From contig CAVXFM010000017.1 in assembly GCA_963760985.1 (NCBI GenBank), positions 1-64,000 on the forward strand: a stretch of 64,000 nt of DNA, given 5' to 3'. This document shows positions 18,208-25,825 of this stretch, in pieces; position 1 is the stretch's first letter, and every line of letters starts with the position of its first letter. The position numbers and the translations under genes are program-made. The notes under the pieces are model-generated. The model saw only the letters and a program-made list of their open reading frames with translations. It searched no databases and was not told the origin of the DNA. This DNA is from JACRDG01 sp963760985 (lineage in GTDB: Bacteria; Desulfobacterota; Desulfomonilia; Desulfomonilales; Desulfomonilaceae).

Positions 18208-18407
18208 AATGCATTTTCATAGGAATGGCTATGGCAGGAGCCAATTACCACGACTGGTGCCACGATTGGGTTACACACTAGGCTCGTGGGAAAGCAAGCA
18301 GAGGGATGGGCGGACGGTCGGCATTTTCCCATGGCGTTCAGCATACGCGAGGCACGTCGATCGGGGACGATCCGTCTGTCGGCTAAGAGAGGTTGCCGCA
18401 CGATTCT

Positions 18408-19643
18408 ATGAGCCGTCACAATCTTACATGCTCGGGAGCCGACGCGATTCCTTGTCGCATCCTTGTATTGACCACGTCCTATCCTTCGGATGAGAAGGAT
18501 CCGTCGGGAATATTCATCGCCAAACTCCTGGCCGCGCTCCACCGCAGGGGGTACGAGATCACGGTGGTCGCTCCTTCCAACGGCGTGTTTCACGGCCGGC
18601 GCGTGCTCGATGGGATAGAAACCGTACGCTTCGGGTATTTCTGGCCCCGCTCTCTGGAACGGCTCACCAGGGGCGGCGGGGGCATTCCTGAGAATATGGC
18701 TGAGAGCCTGCTTGCACGGTTCCAAGTGCTTCCGATGATGCTCGCGTTTGTCATCGTGACCTTGCGGGAGATGTGCAATGCAGAGGTCGTGTACGCAAAT
18801 TGGTTGGGAGCCGGTATCGTGGGAGCAGTGGCGAATCTGCTTACGCGCACGCCGTTGGTGGTTTCTTTTCGGGGAGATGACGGATACCTGGCGCGAGATC
18901 GTCCGATATGGCGCGTGCTGACTCGTTGGGTGACAGGCCGTGCCAGCATGGTCGCGCCGGTCAGCGGCGAACTTATGAGCATCATGCAACAGCTTGGCGT
19001 GCCTGAAACCAAGTGCCATCTTCCGCGCTTCGGTGTGGACACGGACATGTTCCATCCACCCACCACCGCTGCCCAACTTTCTGAAGACATCAGGCTTTTG
19101 TTTGTGGGCAGTCTGATCCGGCGCAAGGGGCTTCAAGACCTTCTGGATGCACTCGACGATCCTGTTTTACGCAAAGTGAAGCTCACCGTGGTGGGGGAAG
19201 GTCCGAACGCGGGGCTCCTTGCCGAAATGGCGGAACTTCTCGGTTTGAAGGAACGGGTCGAGTGGAAGGGAGCGGTCCCTCCGCTGGAAGTCGCGCGGAT
19301 CATGCGATCTTCGGACATGCTCTGCCTGCCCAGTTACATGGAAGGCCGACCCAACGTGGTCAACGAGGCTATGGCATCCGGAGTGCCCGTGATTGTGACG
19401 CGTATCGGGGGCGTTCCGGACATGGTGAGGGAAGGGGAGACCGCTCTCCTTTTCGAGCCAGGTGACGTGCAGGCCTTGCGTGCGTGTCTTCGGACCCTGG
19501 TGGGCTCACCTGAGCTCCGCAAGAACATGGGCCACGCGGGGTACGATTTCCTCATGCGCTCCGGAGTGAGCTGGGACAACACCGCGGAAGAATTTGACGC
19601 GCTCTTTACGCGCGTACGCAACCAAAGCAGGCAACCACGGTAA
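18408..19643 (+). CDS. Glycosyltransferase family 4 (GT-B fold)
   Basis: The start is the ATG at 18408; a TTG at 18393 directly behind AGAGAGG is an alternative. The N-terminal Rossmann part begins CRILVLTTSYPSDEKDPSGI. The C-terminal part has LLFVGSLIRRKGLQDLLDAL, VVGEGPNAGLLAEMAELLG, and the GT4 E-x7-E signature around YMEGRPNVVNEAMASGVPVI followed by TRIGGVPDMVREGETALLF. The enzyme should transfer a sugar from a nucleotide donor with retention. It is cytoplasmic, 412 residues, and has no glycan-cluster neighbours, so the acceptor cannot be named. Confidence 0.8.
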   Translation: MSRHNLTCSGADAIPCRILVLTTSYPSDEKDPSGIFIAKLLAALHRRGYEITVVAPSNGVFHGRRVLDGIETVRFGYFWPRSLERLTRGGGGIPENMAESLLARFQVLPMMLAFVIVTLREMCNAEVVYANWLGAGIVGAVANLLTRTPLVVSFRGDDGYLARDRPIWRVLTRWVTGRASMVAPVSGELMSIMQQLGVPETKCHLPRFGVDTDMFHPPTTAAQLSEDIRLLFVGSLIRRKGLQDLLDALDDPVLRKVKLTVVGEGPNAGLLAEMAELLGLKERVEWKGAVPPLEVARIMRSSDMLCLPSYMEGRPNVVNEAMASGVPVIVTRIGGVPDMVREGETALLFEPGDVQALRACLRTLVGSPELRKNMGHAGYDFLMRSGVSWDNTAEEFDALFTRVRNQSRQPR

Positions 19644-20245
19644 GGCTTGCTCTTGTGCGCGAGTTACATTACGAACGGGGGCAAAAAGCGGCAAGCAGAG
19701 GGAACCTCTTCGCGTACTCGCGGCCTCTTGCGTAACACCAATCACGGCCACTATCGTGTGATTCCCGGCTTGGCTCAATCATTTCCGAGCAACTGCCCGG
19801 CTCCCAGGAGCCTGACGTACTAAGGTTTTTCATCGGGACTGCTGCCAAAAGTCGTCGGAAAGGGCACCCTCGTGCCTCGTCTTCGGGAAAGCATTGCGTA
19901 ACGCAACCGCCCCTGGTTCCAGGCTCGCGCAAAAATAATCGGGGATCCGTTTGCCCCGCAGCCGTGGTGGTCTGAAGGCAGCAGACGAAGAGACGGTCAT
20001 AGGATCATCAGATCTGTGGGCTCCAATAAATACAAATTCATGATTCCCCTAGGTGTCGCGCCCGCGATCTGGTAACTTTGTGATTCAACGGTCTGTGGGC
20101 TTTGAATTCGATGGCCCTGGGCAGTAGAGTGAGCTTCGTACGCGTCTTCATATGATTGTCATGAAATGGGGGTGGCTGCCGCGAACTACGCGGTGCGCCG
20201 AGGTCGTCCCCCGTGTCGGCATTTCCCCATGAAACGGAGGAGTGA
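19644..20245. other. 600-base interval without a recognised gene
   Basis: Short stems are visible, such as GGCTCC/GGAGCC near 19800 and TTGCG/CGCAA near 19893, but no protein-like frame. The end carries the GGAGGAG ribosome-binding site of the next gene at 20236-20242. Confidence 0.4.
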
Positions 20246-21520
20246 ATGCATCACGTGGATCGTAACTCCGGGATTATGAATCCTGAGGAAAAGTTGTCCC
20301 TCGAACAACGCCGTGACTATCAGGAGAAATTTCTCCGAGAAGTAGTGGAATTGGCGTACACAGCCGGAACTCCGCTCAAAGCGCGGCTCGACGCGGTCGG
20401 AGCGAAACCCGGCGACATCGGAACCATAGAAGATCTTCAAAAGATCTCGGTGGTCAAGAAGACCGATCTTTCAGAGGCACAAAAGGCGAATCCTCCTTTC
20501 GGGGGCTTTCTCACGGTTCCGGTCAGCCAGCTTGCCCGCATTCATCAGTCACCGGGTCCCATTTACGATCCTGTGGGAAGAGTGGAGGATTATTGGCGCT
20601 GGAAGACCGCGCTTCATGCGGTGGGTTTTAGGCCTGGCGATCTGGTGGTAAACACGTTCATGTACCATCTCACCCCCGCGGGGCACATGCTAGAAGAAGG
20701 CCTCGTGGAACTGGGAGCCACAGTGATCCCCACAGGCGTGGGCAACACCGAAACCCAGGTGGAGATCATCAAGAAACTCGGTGTGACCGGATATGTGGGC
20801 ACGCCAAGCTTCCTGACCGCGATCTATAAGAAAGCCGAAGACATGGGCATCAACGTGCGGGAAGAATTCAAACTGGAGATCGGATTCCTGCTTGCAGAAA
20901 TGTTGCCCCAATCGCTGAGAAACAGACTGTCTGACGAATACGGCCTCATCGGCAGGCAAGCGTATGGCACCGCTGACGTGGGCTGCGTCTCTTACGAATG
21001 CCCGCAAGTCAACGGAATGCATTGCCATTATGACGCGATCGTGGAAATCTGCGATCCCGCCACAGGCAAGGCCCTGCCCAACGGTGAGCCCGGGGAAGTA
21101 GTGGTAACCACGAATAACCGGATCTACCCCCTGGTGAGGTTCGGCACCGGCGACATATCGAGCCTTGTGGATGATCCGTGTCCATGTGGCCGCACCGGTC
21201 AGCGCCTGACGCGCATCATGGGACGCGTGGATCAACTGACAAAGGTGAAAGGGATGTTCGTGCACCCATCTCAGGTGGACAAGGTAGTTGCCGCACATCC
21301 TGAAATCAGCCGCGGCCGACTCATGGTAGACAGACATCGAGACCAGGATGTGATGACTCTCGAAATAGAACTGAAGTCTTCTGTCGGCGAAGACTTTGTG
21401 CCGCAAGTGGAAAAGACCATGAGGGAGACACTCAAGTTGCGAGGATCAGTCAAGATTCTTCAGCCCGGGACGCTTCCTGCAGATCACAAAATCATCGATG
21501 ATGTGAGAAAGTGGGATTGA
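20246..21520 (+). CDS. PaaK-like aryl-CoA ligase (phenylacetate-CoA ligase family)
   Basis: This 424-residue protein starts at the ATG at 20246 behind GGAGGAG (an ATG at 20276 is an alternative). It is shorter than the AliA-type ligases and follows the PaaK pattern: IEDLQKISVVKKTDL, a QSPGPIYDP substitute for the glycine-rich loop, RQAYGTADVGCVSYECP, RFGTGDISSLVDDPCPCGRTG, and RIMGRVDQLTKVKGMFVHPSQV. PaaK enzymes activate aromatic acids with ATP and CoA. The classic SSGTTGKPT loop is replaced by QSPGPIYDPVGR, as seen in some PaaK paralogues of anaerobes, so the substrate is uncertain. A strong hairpin follows at 21607-21646. Confidence 0.75.
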   Translation: MHHVDRNSGIMNPEEKLSLEQRRDYQEKFLREVVELAYTAGTPLKARLDAVGAKPGDIGTIEDLQKISVVKKTDLSEAQKANPPFGGFLTVPVSQLARIHQSPGPIYDPVGRVEDYWRWKTALHAVGFRPGDLVVNTFMYHLTPAGHMLEEGLVELGATVIPTGVGNTETQVEIIKKLGVTGYVGTPSFLTAIYKKAEDMGINVREEFKLEIGFLLAEMLPQSLRNRLSDEYGLIGRQAYGTADVGCVSYECPQVNGMHCHYDAIVEICDPATGKALPNGEPGEVVVTTNNRIYPLVRFGTGDISSLVDDPCPCGRTGQRLTRIMGRVDQLTKVKGMFVHPSQVDKVVAAHPEISRGRLMVDRHRDQDVMTLEIELKSSVGEDFVPQVEKTMRETLKLRGSVKILQPGTLPADHKIIDDVRKWD

Positions 21521-21606
21521 CAGAGCTGTAAGCTCATTTCCCCCCTGTGCGACGCCATGGTCGGACGGGATAAGGCGGGAACGCCATCTCCCGCGAAGGC
21601 GCTGAT

Positions 21607-21646
21607 GGGGTAGGGGGAATTTCGTGGAAGAAGTTTCCCCTACCCC
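21607..21646. terminator. Hairpin terminator after the PaaK-like gene
   Basis: GGGGTAGGGG and CCCCTACCCC form a perfect 10-bp stem with a 20-base loop, followed on the plus strand by AAAATAG. No gene is seen between here and 21950. Confidence 0.55.
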
Positions 21647-21950
21647 AAAATAGCCCTATTCTCGGGAACGGCCAGACGATTGTATGGGATTGCTTTCCGA
21701 TCCTGCGATTTCCGCATCCACAGGCCACGATCTTCCGACCGAGACGAGCGGCTCTCACGCATATTGTCCGTTGCGTCCTGGTCATGACGGTCTTTGGCGC
21801 TATTCCTTCACCACAGTCGTGATTGTGCCGACCGTACGCCACCCCGTTTGCTGCACGTGGATGCAAGACGCATCGTGCCACCCTTGGGGCGCTGTCGCCA
21901 TCTGCCGGCCCCCGTCCTGAACTGCCACACACGGTGGCTCAGTGCGAACC

Positions 21951-22145
21951 TCACCCCCCACCGTGCGATGAAGAGCAGGAAGCCGCAGATTTTCTCGCCC
22001 CACCCGCAGAAGCGAATACGGAAAACATCTTCCTCGTCTCCATAGACCCGCAGTCAGGACAGGGTTCAGGGTCCTTGGACGACGAAAAGACCAAGCGCTC
22101 AAAACTTTTCCCACACTGATTGCATCTGAATTCGAAGATTGGCAT
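21951..22145 (-). CDS. FmdB-family zinc-ribbon protein
   Basis: The start is at the MPIFEFRC methionine (22145), 10 bases after the stop of the HesB-like gene. The 64-residue protein has the FmdB zinc ribbon: CNQCGKSFERLV, then CPDCGSMETRKMFSVF, and a short Ala/Ser tail. Members of the family are small putative regulatory proteins whose function is poorly known. Co-transcription with the HesB-like gene suggests a link to metal or Fe-S handling, by context only. Confidence 0.75.
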   Translation of the reverse strand: MPIFEFRCNQCGKSFERLVFSSSKDPEPCPDCGSMETRKMFSVFASAGGARKSAASCSSSHGGG

Positions 22146-22155
22146 GGCTCCCCCG

Positions 22156-22449
22156 TCACGAACAGGAACAGCTGCCACCGGAAGCAGCGTTCAGCTCGGC
22201 CATGGGGCCAAATATGCTCGATCGTATGGTTATGCCGCCTGATTCTCGGATCAACTTGAGGGCAAACGGGTCCACGGTGACTTGCAGGCCATTGACCTGG
22301 TAGTTTTCGTCGCCTTCTCGGGGCTCATCCAGAGCCAACCCCATGCTGGGGCCGCCTCAACCATAGCCGCCGAAAAAGACACGAACCGCCTGATTCTCGA
22401 CCAGCTTGTCCCTAAAATAGTTGCTGGCATCATCATCGATGGTGATCAT
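22156..22449 (-). CDS. HesB-like (IscA/ErpA-type) protein with an in-frame TGA, probable selenoprotein
   Basis: The ATG at 22449 has AGGAG 8 bases upstream. The 97-codon frame reads MITIDDDASNYFRDKLVE, then VRVFFGGYG-TGA-GGPSMGLALDEP, and ends GGSCSCS. The TGA (22359-22357, codon 31) stands where the HesB/IscA family has its first cluster-binding Cys (G-C-x-G-P before LALDE). The reading frame is intact on both sides, so this is a codon substitution and not an indel. HesB-like proteins are a known bacterial selenoprotein family. A stem-loop fit for a bacterial SECIS follows directly. The -35 and -10 boxes lie at 22528-22500, and fmdB follows in the same operon. A base-call error (TGC to TGA) is the main alternative. 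Confidence 0.7.
22336..22359 (-). other. Putative Sec codon and bacterial SECIS-like stem-loop
   Basis: Downstream of the UGA, RNA positions +3 to +21 can fold as CGGCCCC/GGGGUUG with a 5-base AGCAU loop (7 pairs including two G-U). A G lies in the apical loop, at the short distance from the UGA expected of bacterial SECIS elements. The fold was made by eye. Confidence 0.5.
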
Positions 22450-22499
22450 TCTGTTACTCCTCATTTGAAATAGTACGGCATCCAACGACCCGCTATATA

Positions 22500-22528
22500 T
22501 AACTATACACATATTACCATATAGTCAA
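22500..22528 (-). promoter_or_regulatory. Promoter of the hesB-like/fmdB operon
   Basis: On the minus strand, TTGACT (22528-22523) and TAGTTA (22505-22500) are 17 bases apart in a strikingly AT-rich stretch, about 50 bases before the start codon. Confidence 0.5.
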
Positions 22529-23066
22529 GCGCTTTCAGAAAGAAAGGCAAGGCTGTCCACAAATCCTTCCCTGTGGGATTCCACTATTTCCCTGAAAAGG
22601 GGCAGAAAAGAGTCCCCTCAGGGCACGTCTTGTTTGATGTGGTTGCAGTGTTGTTCGCGTCCGGACCGGACGCTTTGCGGCGCACCGAATTTTGTCAGGC
22701 GCAAGAAATGATCGCGTAGGCCATCCCAAGGATGACCAAGAGCCTCAATACACGTTTCATCAATTTTTCCCTATGGATATGAATGCTCGTAGACTTCTCA
22801 CGTATCAATCGGTTCCTTGTCCGGCCACGCCCCTCGACATCGTTCCGGGCAGCGACGGCAATGTGGTTCGCCCTTGGTCCAAAGACGCACCATTCTCACT
22901 CTGTGTTTTCAGAAGACGCGGCTCGAGCGCGTCGGTTCCCACGACTTCCGTCAAAGGCCTTCAGAAAAATGAGCATGTCAGACTCGCAAAAGCCAGACTG
23001 CGTCCGAGATAGTGGTGAGAGGCGCTGAGCAACCTTGGCACCACGAGTCGGGTTACGTACACGCAG
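22529..23066. other. Interval without a recognised gene
   Basis: Several short open frames exist on both strands, but their translations are Arg/Ser/Pro-rich and lack the codon pattern of the neighbouring genes. I see no repeat or structured element of note. Confidence 0.35.
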
Positions 23067-23618
23067 TTAGAAAAACTTGTCGAAAAGCTCCCTCATCTTG
23101 CCCAACTCCTCGCGTAAGGTGGGGGGGCCGCCCTTGTCCTGGCAGGGACCCTTTTCACGCGGAAGCCCGCGGGCCACGTGTTTCTTGGTGGAGTGCGGCC
23201 CCAGATAGGGCAAAGAAGCACCGCCCGCTCGGGAAAGGCGTTTCACCGTTTTCTCCAGCTTAGCGGCAATCTGGTCTTCTCCTTCAAGAATTGATTCCCC
23301 CACCATGACAAGGGGAACCCCGAACTGTTCATTACTGTGAATGCTTTCAAGGTGCCGGAAGAGCTCATAATCTCTCTCCCGCGCTACGTCAAAGACTCGA
23401 AGGCGTACGAACGGATAGCTCGACTTCAATGCTTTCAGCAAAACCCTTACACTTTCACATCGAGGGCAATCCTGCGAGAAAAAAAACACCACCCACACCG
23501 TGGCGCTTTTCTTCCGAGACGCCTGAGGGCCTCCCATCGCGGTCAACGGAGGCAAGAAGCACCACAGCATCAATATGAGGAACAAACACGGTCCAATGAC
23601 CGATCGCTCGCGGGTCAT
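23067..23618 (-). CDS. Exported thioredoxin/glutaredoxin-like protein
   Basis: The start ATG at 23618 overlaps the stop of the preceding gene by one base. A signal peptide or membrane anchor (residues about 8-28, VIGPCLFLILMLWCFLPPLT) is followed by a thioredoxin-like domain: VWVVFFFSQDCPRCESVRVL with a C-P-R-C redox motif, and VPLVMVGESILEGEDQI with the cis-Pro. The C-terminal 60 residues are charged and probably disordered. In related organisms such domains often precede a DsbD/CcdA-like membrane protein, which is absent here. It probably acts in the periplasm in thiol-disulphide exchange. Confidence 0.65.
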   Translation of the reverse strand: MTRERSVIGPCLFLILMLWCFLPPLTAMGGPQASRKKSATVWVVFFFSQDCPRCESVRVLLKALKSSYPFVRLRVFDVARERDYELFRHLESIHSNEQFGVPLVMVGESILEGEDQIAAKLEKTVKRLSRAGGASLPYLGPHSTKKHVARGLPREKGPCQDKGGPPTLREELGKMRELFDKFF

Positions 23619-23950
23619 CACTTCAATAGCTTCATCTTTGACGGAATCGGATAGTGCACGTGGACATCCCTATGGGTTCTGAAACCACACGCCTCCCGTT
23701 GAATCAAAAGCCACCTCAGAGTATCTTCCGCCTGGTCCACCAGTTTATTGTACTGGGTGATGGAGTCGTTTACCTCGCTCATGTCTTGAGCGCCTTGCTC
23801 ACAGAGTCCTATTGATCGGATCGCTGTCTCTCTCGATGCGTTGGCCTTTTCAAGAAGATCCTCCAGTTTTAAGCCAGTGCTGCCGAGTCCTTCAGCCATT
23901 TCCTTAATGATATCGATCTCGGTGGACCCGGATTCCCTGAACATCCCCAT
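23618..23950 (-). CDS. Small coiled-coil protein of unknown function
   Basis: This 110-residue protein has AGGAGG just upstream of its start. It is almost entirely helical with heptad-like spacing (EMAEGLGSTGLKLEDLLEKA, then QYNKLVDQAEDTLRWLL). No signal peptide or known domain is evident. It is translationally coupled to the exported thioredoxin-like protein, so the two are probably used together, but the role is unknown. Confidence 0.6.
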   Translation of the reverse strand: MGMFRESGSTEIDIIKEMAEGLGSTGLKLEDLLEKANASRETAIRSIGLCEQGAQDMSEVNDSITQYNKLVDQAEDTLRWLLIQREACGFRTHRDVHVHYPIPSKMKLLK

Positions 23951-24065
23951 TTGCGTCCTCCTCTTCCGACTGATAACATACGCTGACTAGGTTGGCAAGG
24001 GGTGGTTTCGTCAGGAGTTTTGATCCAAAAAGGGTATGTTGTCACGAAGTGTCGGGATAATTAAG

Positions 24066-24105
24066 TCATAAATTACTTGACATTTTTCTCATAAATTACT
24101 ATGTT
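24066..24105 (+). promoter_or_regulatory. Promoter with a 12-bp direct repeat
   Basis: TTGACA (24077-24082) and TATGTT (24100-24105) are 17 bases apart. TCATAAATTACT occurs twice, at 24066-24077 and 24089-24100, so each copy ends on the first base of the -35 or -10. The 23-base period suggests a regulator binding on one face of the helix. The gene served starts at 24196. Confidence 0.6.
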
Positions 24106-24195
24106 TCAACCACTTTATTATAAAGGACTCGCGGCGTTTCGCGGATCCTATATGAAACGAGCCAATCCCCACTCCCCCCGGTGAGGAGGTCCCCC

Positions 24196-25017
24196 ATGTC
24201 TCGGAAATATTTCATCGCGGCCCCAGCATTTCTTGTCGCTGCGGCTCTCGTCCTTTCATTCTCGGCAGTCGATCCTGCACAAGCCTATCGCATATGCACC
24301 TTCAAGGGAACAGTGATCGACAACGGATGGCGCAGCATGACCGTAAAGTCCGGTGGACAATGTGCTGAGGTCAATGTCGGGTGGAGGACCAGGTTCATTC
24401 CCAACCGACGTCCGTGTCTTGGCGAACGCGTCGCTGTTGATTTCACTCTCGCAGACGGATACATGAAGGCTACCAAGGTAGTGAGCTTGTCTCCTCTGCC
24501 CCCCTCCAGGCAGTGCTTTCCGCCACCTCCCCCGCGAGGAACGGTATGCAGGACTGTGCCTGGCGAGGAGCCCGCGCGAGAGACTTGTGCCGGCGCAAGC
24601 AGACCGATTTGTTCGACCAAGCCCCCTGCCCACGTAACAGACCGGGAATGGTCACCGGAGGGAAGAGGGCGTGCACACAGACGTGAAAAACCGGCTGCGA
24701 AGAGGGCGAAGCTCGAGAAAAAGAGCAAGACGCCTGCGCCCGCTCCTACTACCCAGGCACCGAAGGAGACCATTCACAAGGAAAAGCCTGCTACCCAGTA
24801 CGAGAGCCTGACGGGCGAGGTGGTGGCTTCATCCCCGAAGAGCCTCTCGATAAGGGTCTCAGAAGAAGGCGAAGCCGCGGAGGTCGTGAACATTCGAGTC
24901 GGGCTCAAGACGAAGTTCGTGCCATTCCGCAGACCGGCCGTCGGCGAACGAGTCAAGGTAGATTACCTCAAAGAGGGCGGCGAGAAGTTCGGGTACACGG
25001 TCCAGGTAGTACAATAG
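24196..25017 (+). CDS. Secreted protein with two related beta-strand domains
   Basis: GAGGAGG precedes the ATG at 24196. An N-terminal signal peptide ends near DPAQA. Two copies of an about 65-residue domain follow: residues 32-95 (FKGTVIDNGWRSMTVKSG, RTRFIPNRRPCLGERVAVDF) and the last 70 residues (LTGEVVASSPKSLSIRV, KTKFVPFRRPAVGERVKVDY). They are joined by a Pro-, Cys- and Lys-rich linker that is likely disordered. The common core is G-x-V...S-L-x-I-x-V...T-x-F-x-P-x-R-R-P-x-x-G-E-R-V-x-V-D. I cannot assign a function; a periplasmic or outer-membrane-associated small beta-barrel domain is the best description. Confidence 0.65.
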   Translation: MSRKYFIAAPAFLVAAALVLSFSAVDPAQAYRICTFKGTVIDNGWRSMTVKSGGQCAEVNVGWRTRFIPNRRPCLGERVAVDFTLADGYMKATKVVSLSPLPPSRQCFPPPPPRGTVCRTVPGEEPARETCAGASRPICSTKPPAHVTDREWSPEGRGRAHRREKPAAKRAKLEKKSKTPAPAPTTQAPKETIHKEKPATQYESLTGEVVASSPKSLSIRVSEEGEAAEVVNIRVGLKTKFVPFRRPAVGERVKVDYLKEGGEKFGYTVQVVQ

Positions 25018-25052
25018 AGGTTGCCGCATTTTCTCCCGCGCCAGGCTAGAGA

Positions 25053-25079
25053 GACCCCCTTTCCGCTCGTGAGGGGGTC
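25053..25079. terminator. Hairpin after the secreted repeat protein
   Basis: GACCCCCT and AGGGGGTC form a perfect 8-bp stem with an 11-base loop. The genes on both sides converge, so it may serve both strands. Confidence 0.5.
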
Positions 25080-25254
25080 CTACGCGCCTTTACGGAACCT
25101 CATGGAAAATAATCGGTCCAGCTCACGAACCCGCGACCCGGTTATTCCGATAATGCCCCCTGTCATACGACCCTTCGGGAAATTGGCAGTGAACCGCTCT
25201 TGAGATGCGTCTCATCCGCACGTGCCCATCCAGGGGGGACCTCACGAGTCGGCG

Positions 25255-25788
25255 CTACTCAGATGCTCCGCCTCCAGTGGCTAGGTCCCGACGAACCTTG
25301 TCGAGAAGAGCCTGATAAAGCACTTCGATTTCGCTTGGAACCTGCCTCGCCTTTTGCTCGTACCCCACAAGAAAATGGCAGATTGCTCGGTCGAAGAACA
25401 GCGCGGTTCGGTTGTTCAACGCGACGATAGAGCGCACGTCAAATGGTTGTCCCGCGAAGTTGCTTTCTTGAAAGAACAACCAGATGTGCCTCTTCAGCAG
25501 GGTAAGTACGCGTACCATGTCCGCGTAGCTTACGCCTTGCTCGCGACATCGATTACCCAGCTCGATGTACCGTTCCGCGATGGCTTCTCCTGCCGTTTTC
25601 CTGTCTATGTTGGAGGTGAACTCTTTGAGCACGTCATCTGCCAGTTCGTCGAGCATCCCTCGTGCCGTTGGGCAGTACGCGAGCAGACCGCGTTTGTCGA
25701 GAGAGTCCTCGATGAAGGTCTCTTTGATTGGCTGGTGAAATCTCTGTATGAATTTGGCGAACTCCAGTTCGAAGGTTCTTACTTCCAT
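25255..25788 (-). CDS. Helical protein resembling RsbRD N-terminal domains
   Basis: The ATG at 25788 has GGGAGG upstream; the longer frame from 26106 overlaps the radical SAM gene and was not used. The 177-residue protein is all-helical: EFAKFIQRFHQPIKETFIED, ERYIELGNRCREQGVSYADM, and TLLKRHIWLFF. The pattern RCREQGVSY-D--RVL-LLKRHIW resembles the RsbRD_N/globin-like sensor domains that stand alone or before kinases. It is downstream of the PflX-like gene on the same strand. The assignment is tentative. Confidence 0.5.
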   Translation of the reverse strand: MEVRTFELEFAKFIQRFHQPIKETFIEDSLDKRGLLAYCPTARGMLDELADDVLKEFTSNIDRKTAGEAIAERYIELGNRCREQGVSYADMVRVLTLLKRHIWLFFQESNFAGQPFDVRSIVALNNRTALFFDRAICHFLVGYEQKARQVPSEIEVLYQALLDKVRRDLATGGGASE

Positions 25789-25825
25789 GGAAACCTCCCG
25801 TACGGCGCGCTCCGCGTTCCGCGCC

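Noticed and set aside
18098..18493. 131-residue plus-strand open frame
   Set aside because: It runs through the strong terminator hairpin and into the glycosyltransferase in another frame; its composition is not protein-like.
22529..23066. A C-terminal membrane domain for the thioredoxin-like protein
   Set aside because: I looked for a DsbD/CcdA-like continuation after the stop at 23067 in all three minus-strand frames and found no run of membrane helices.
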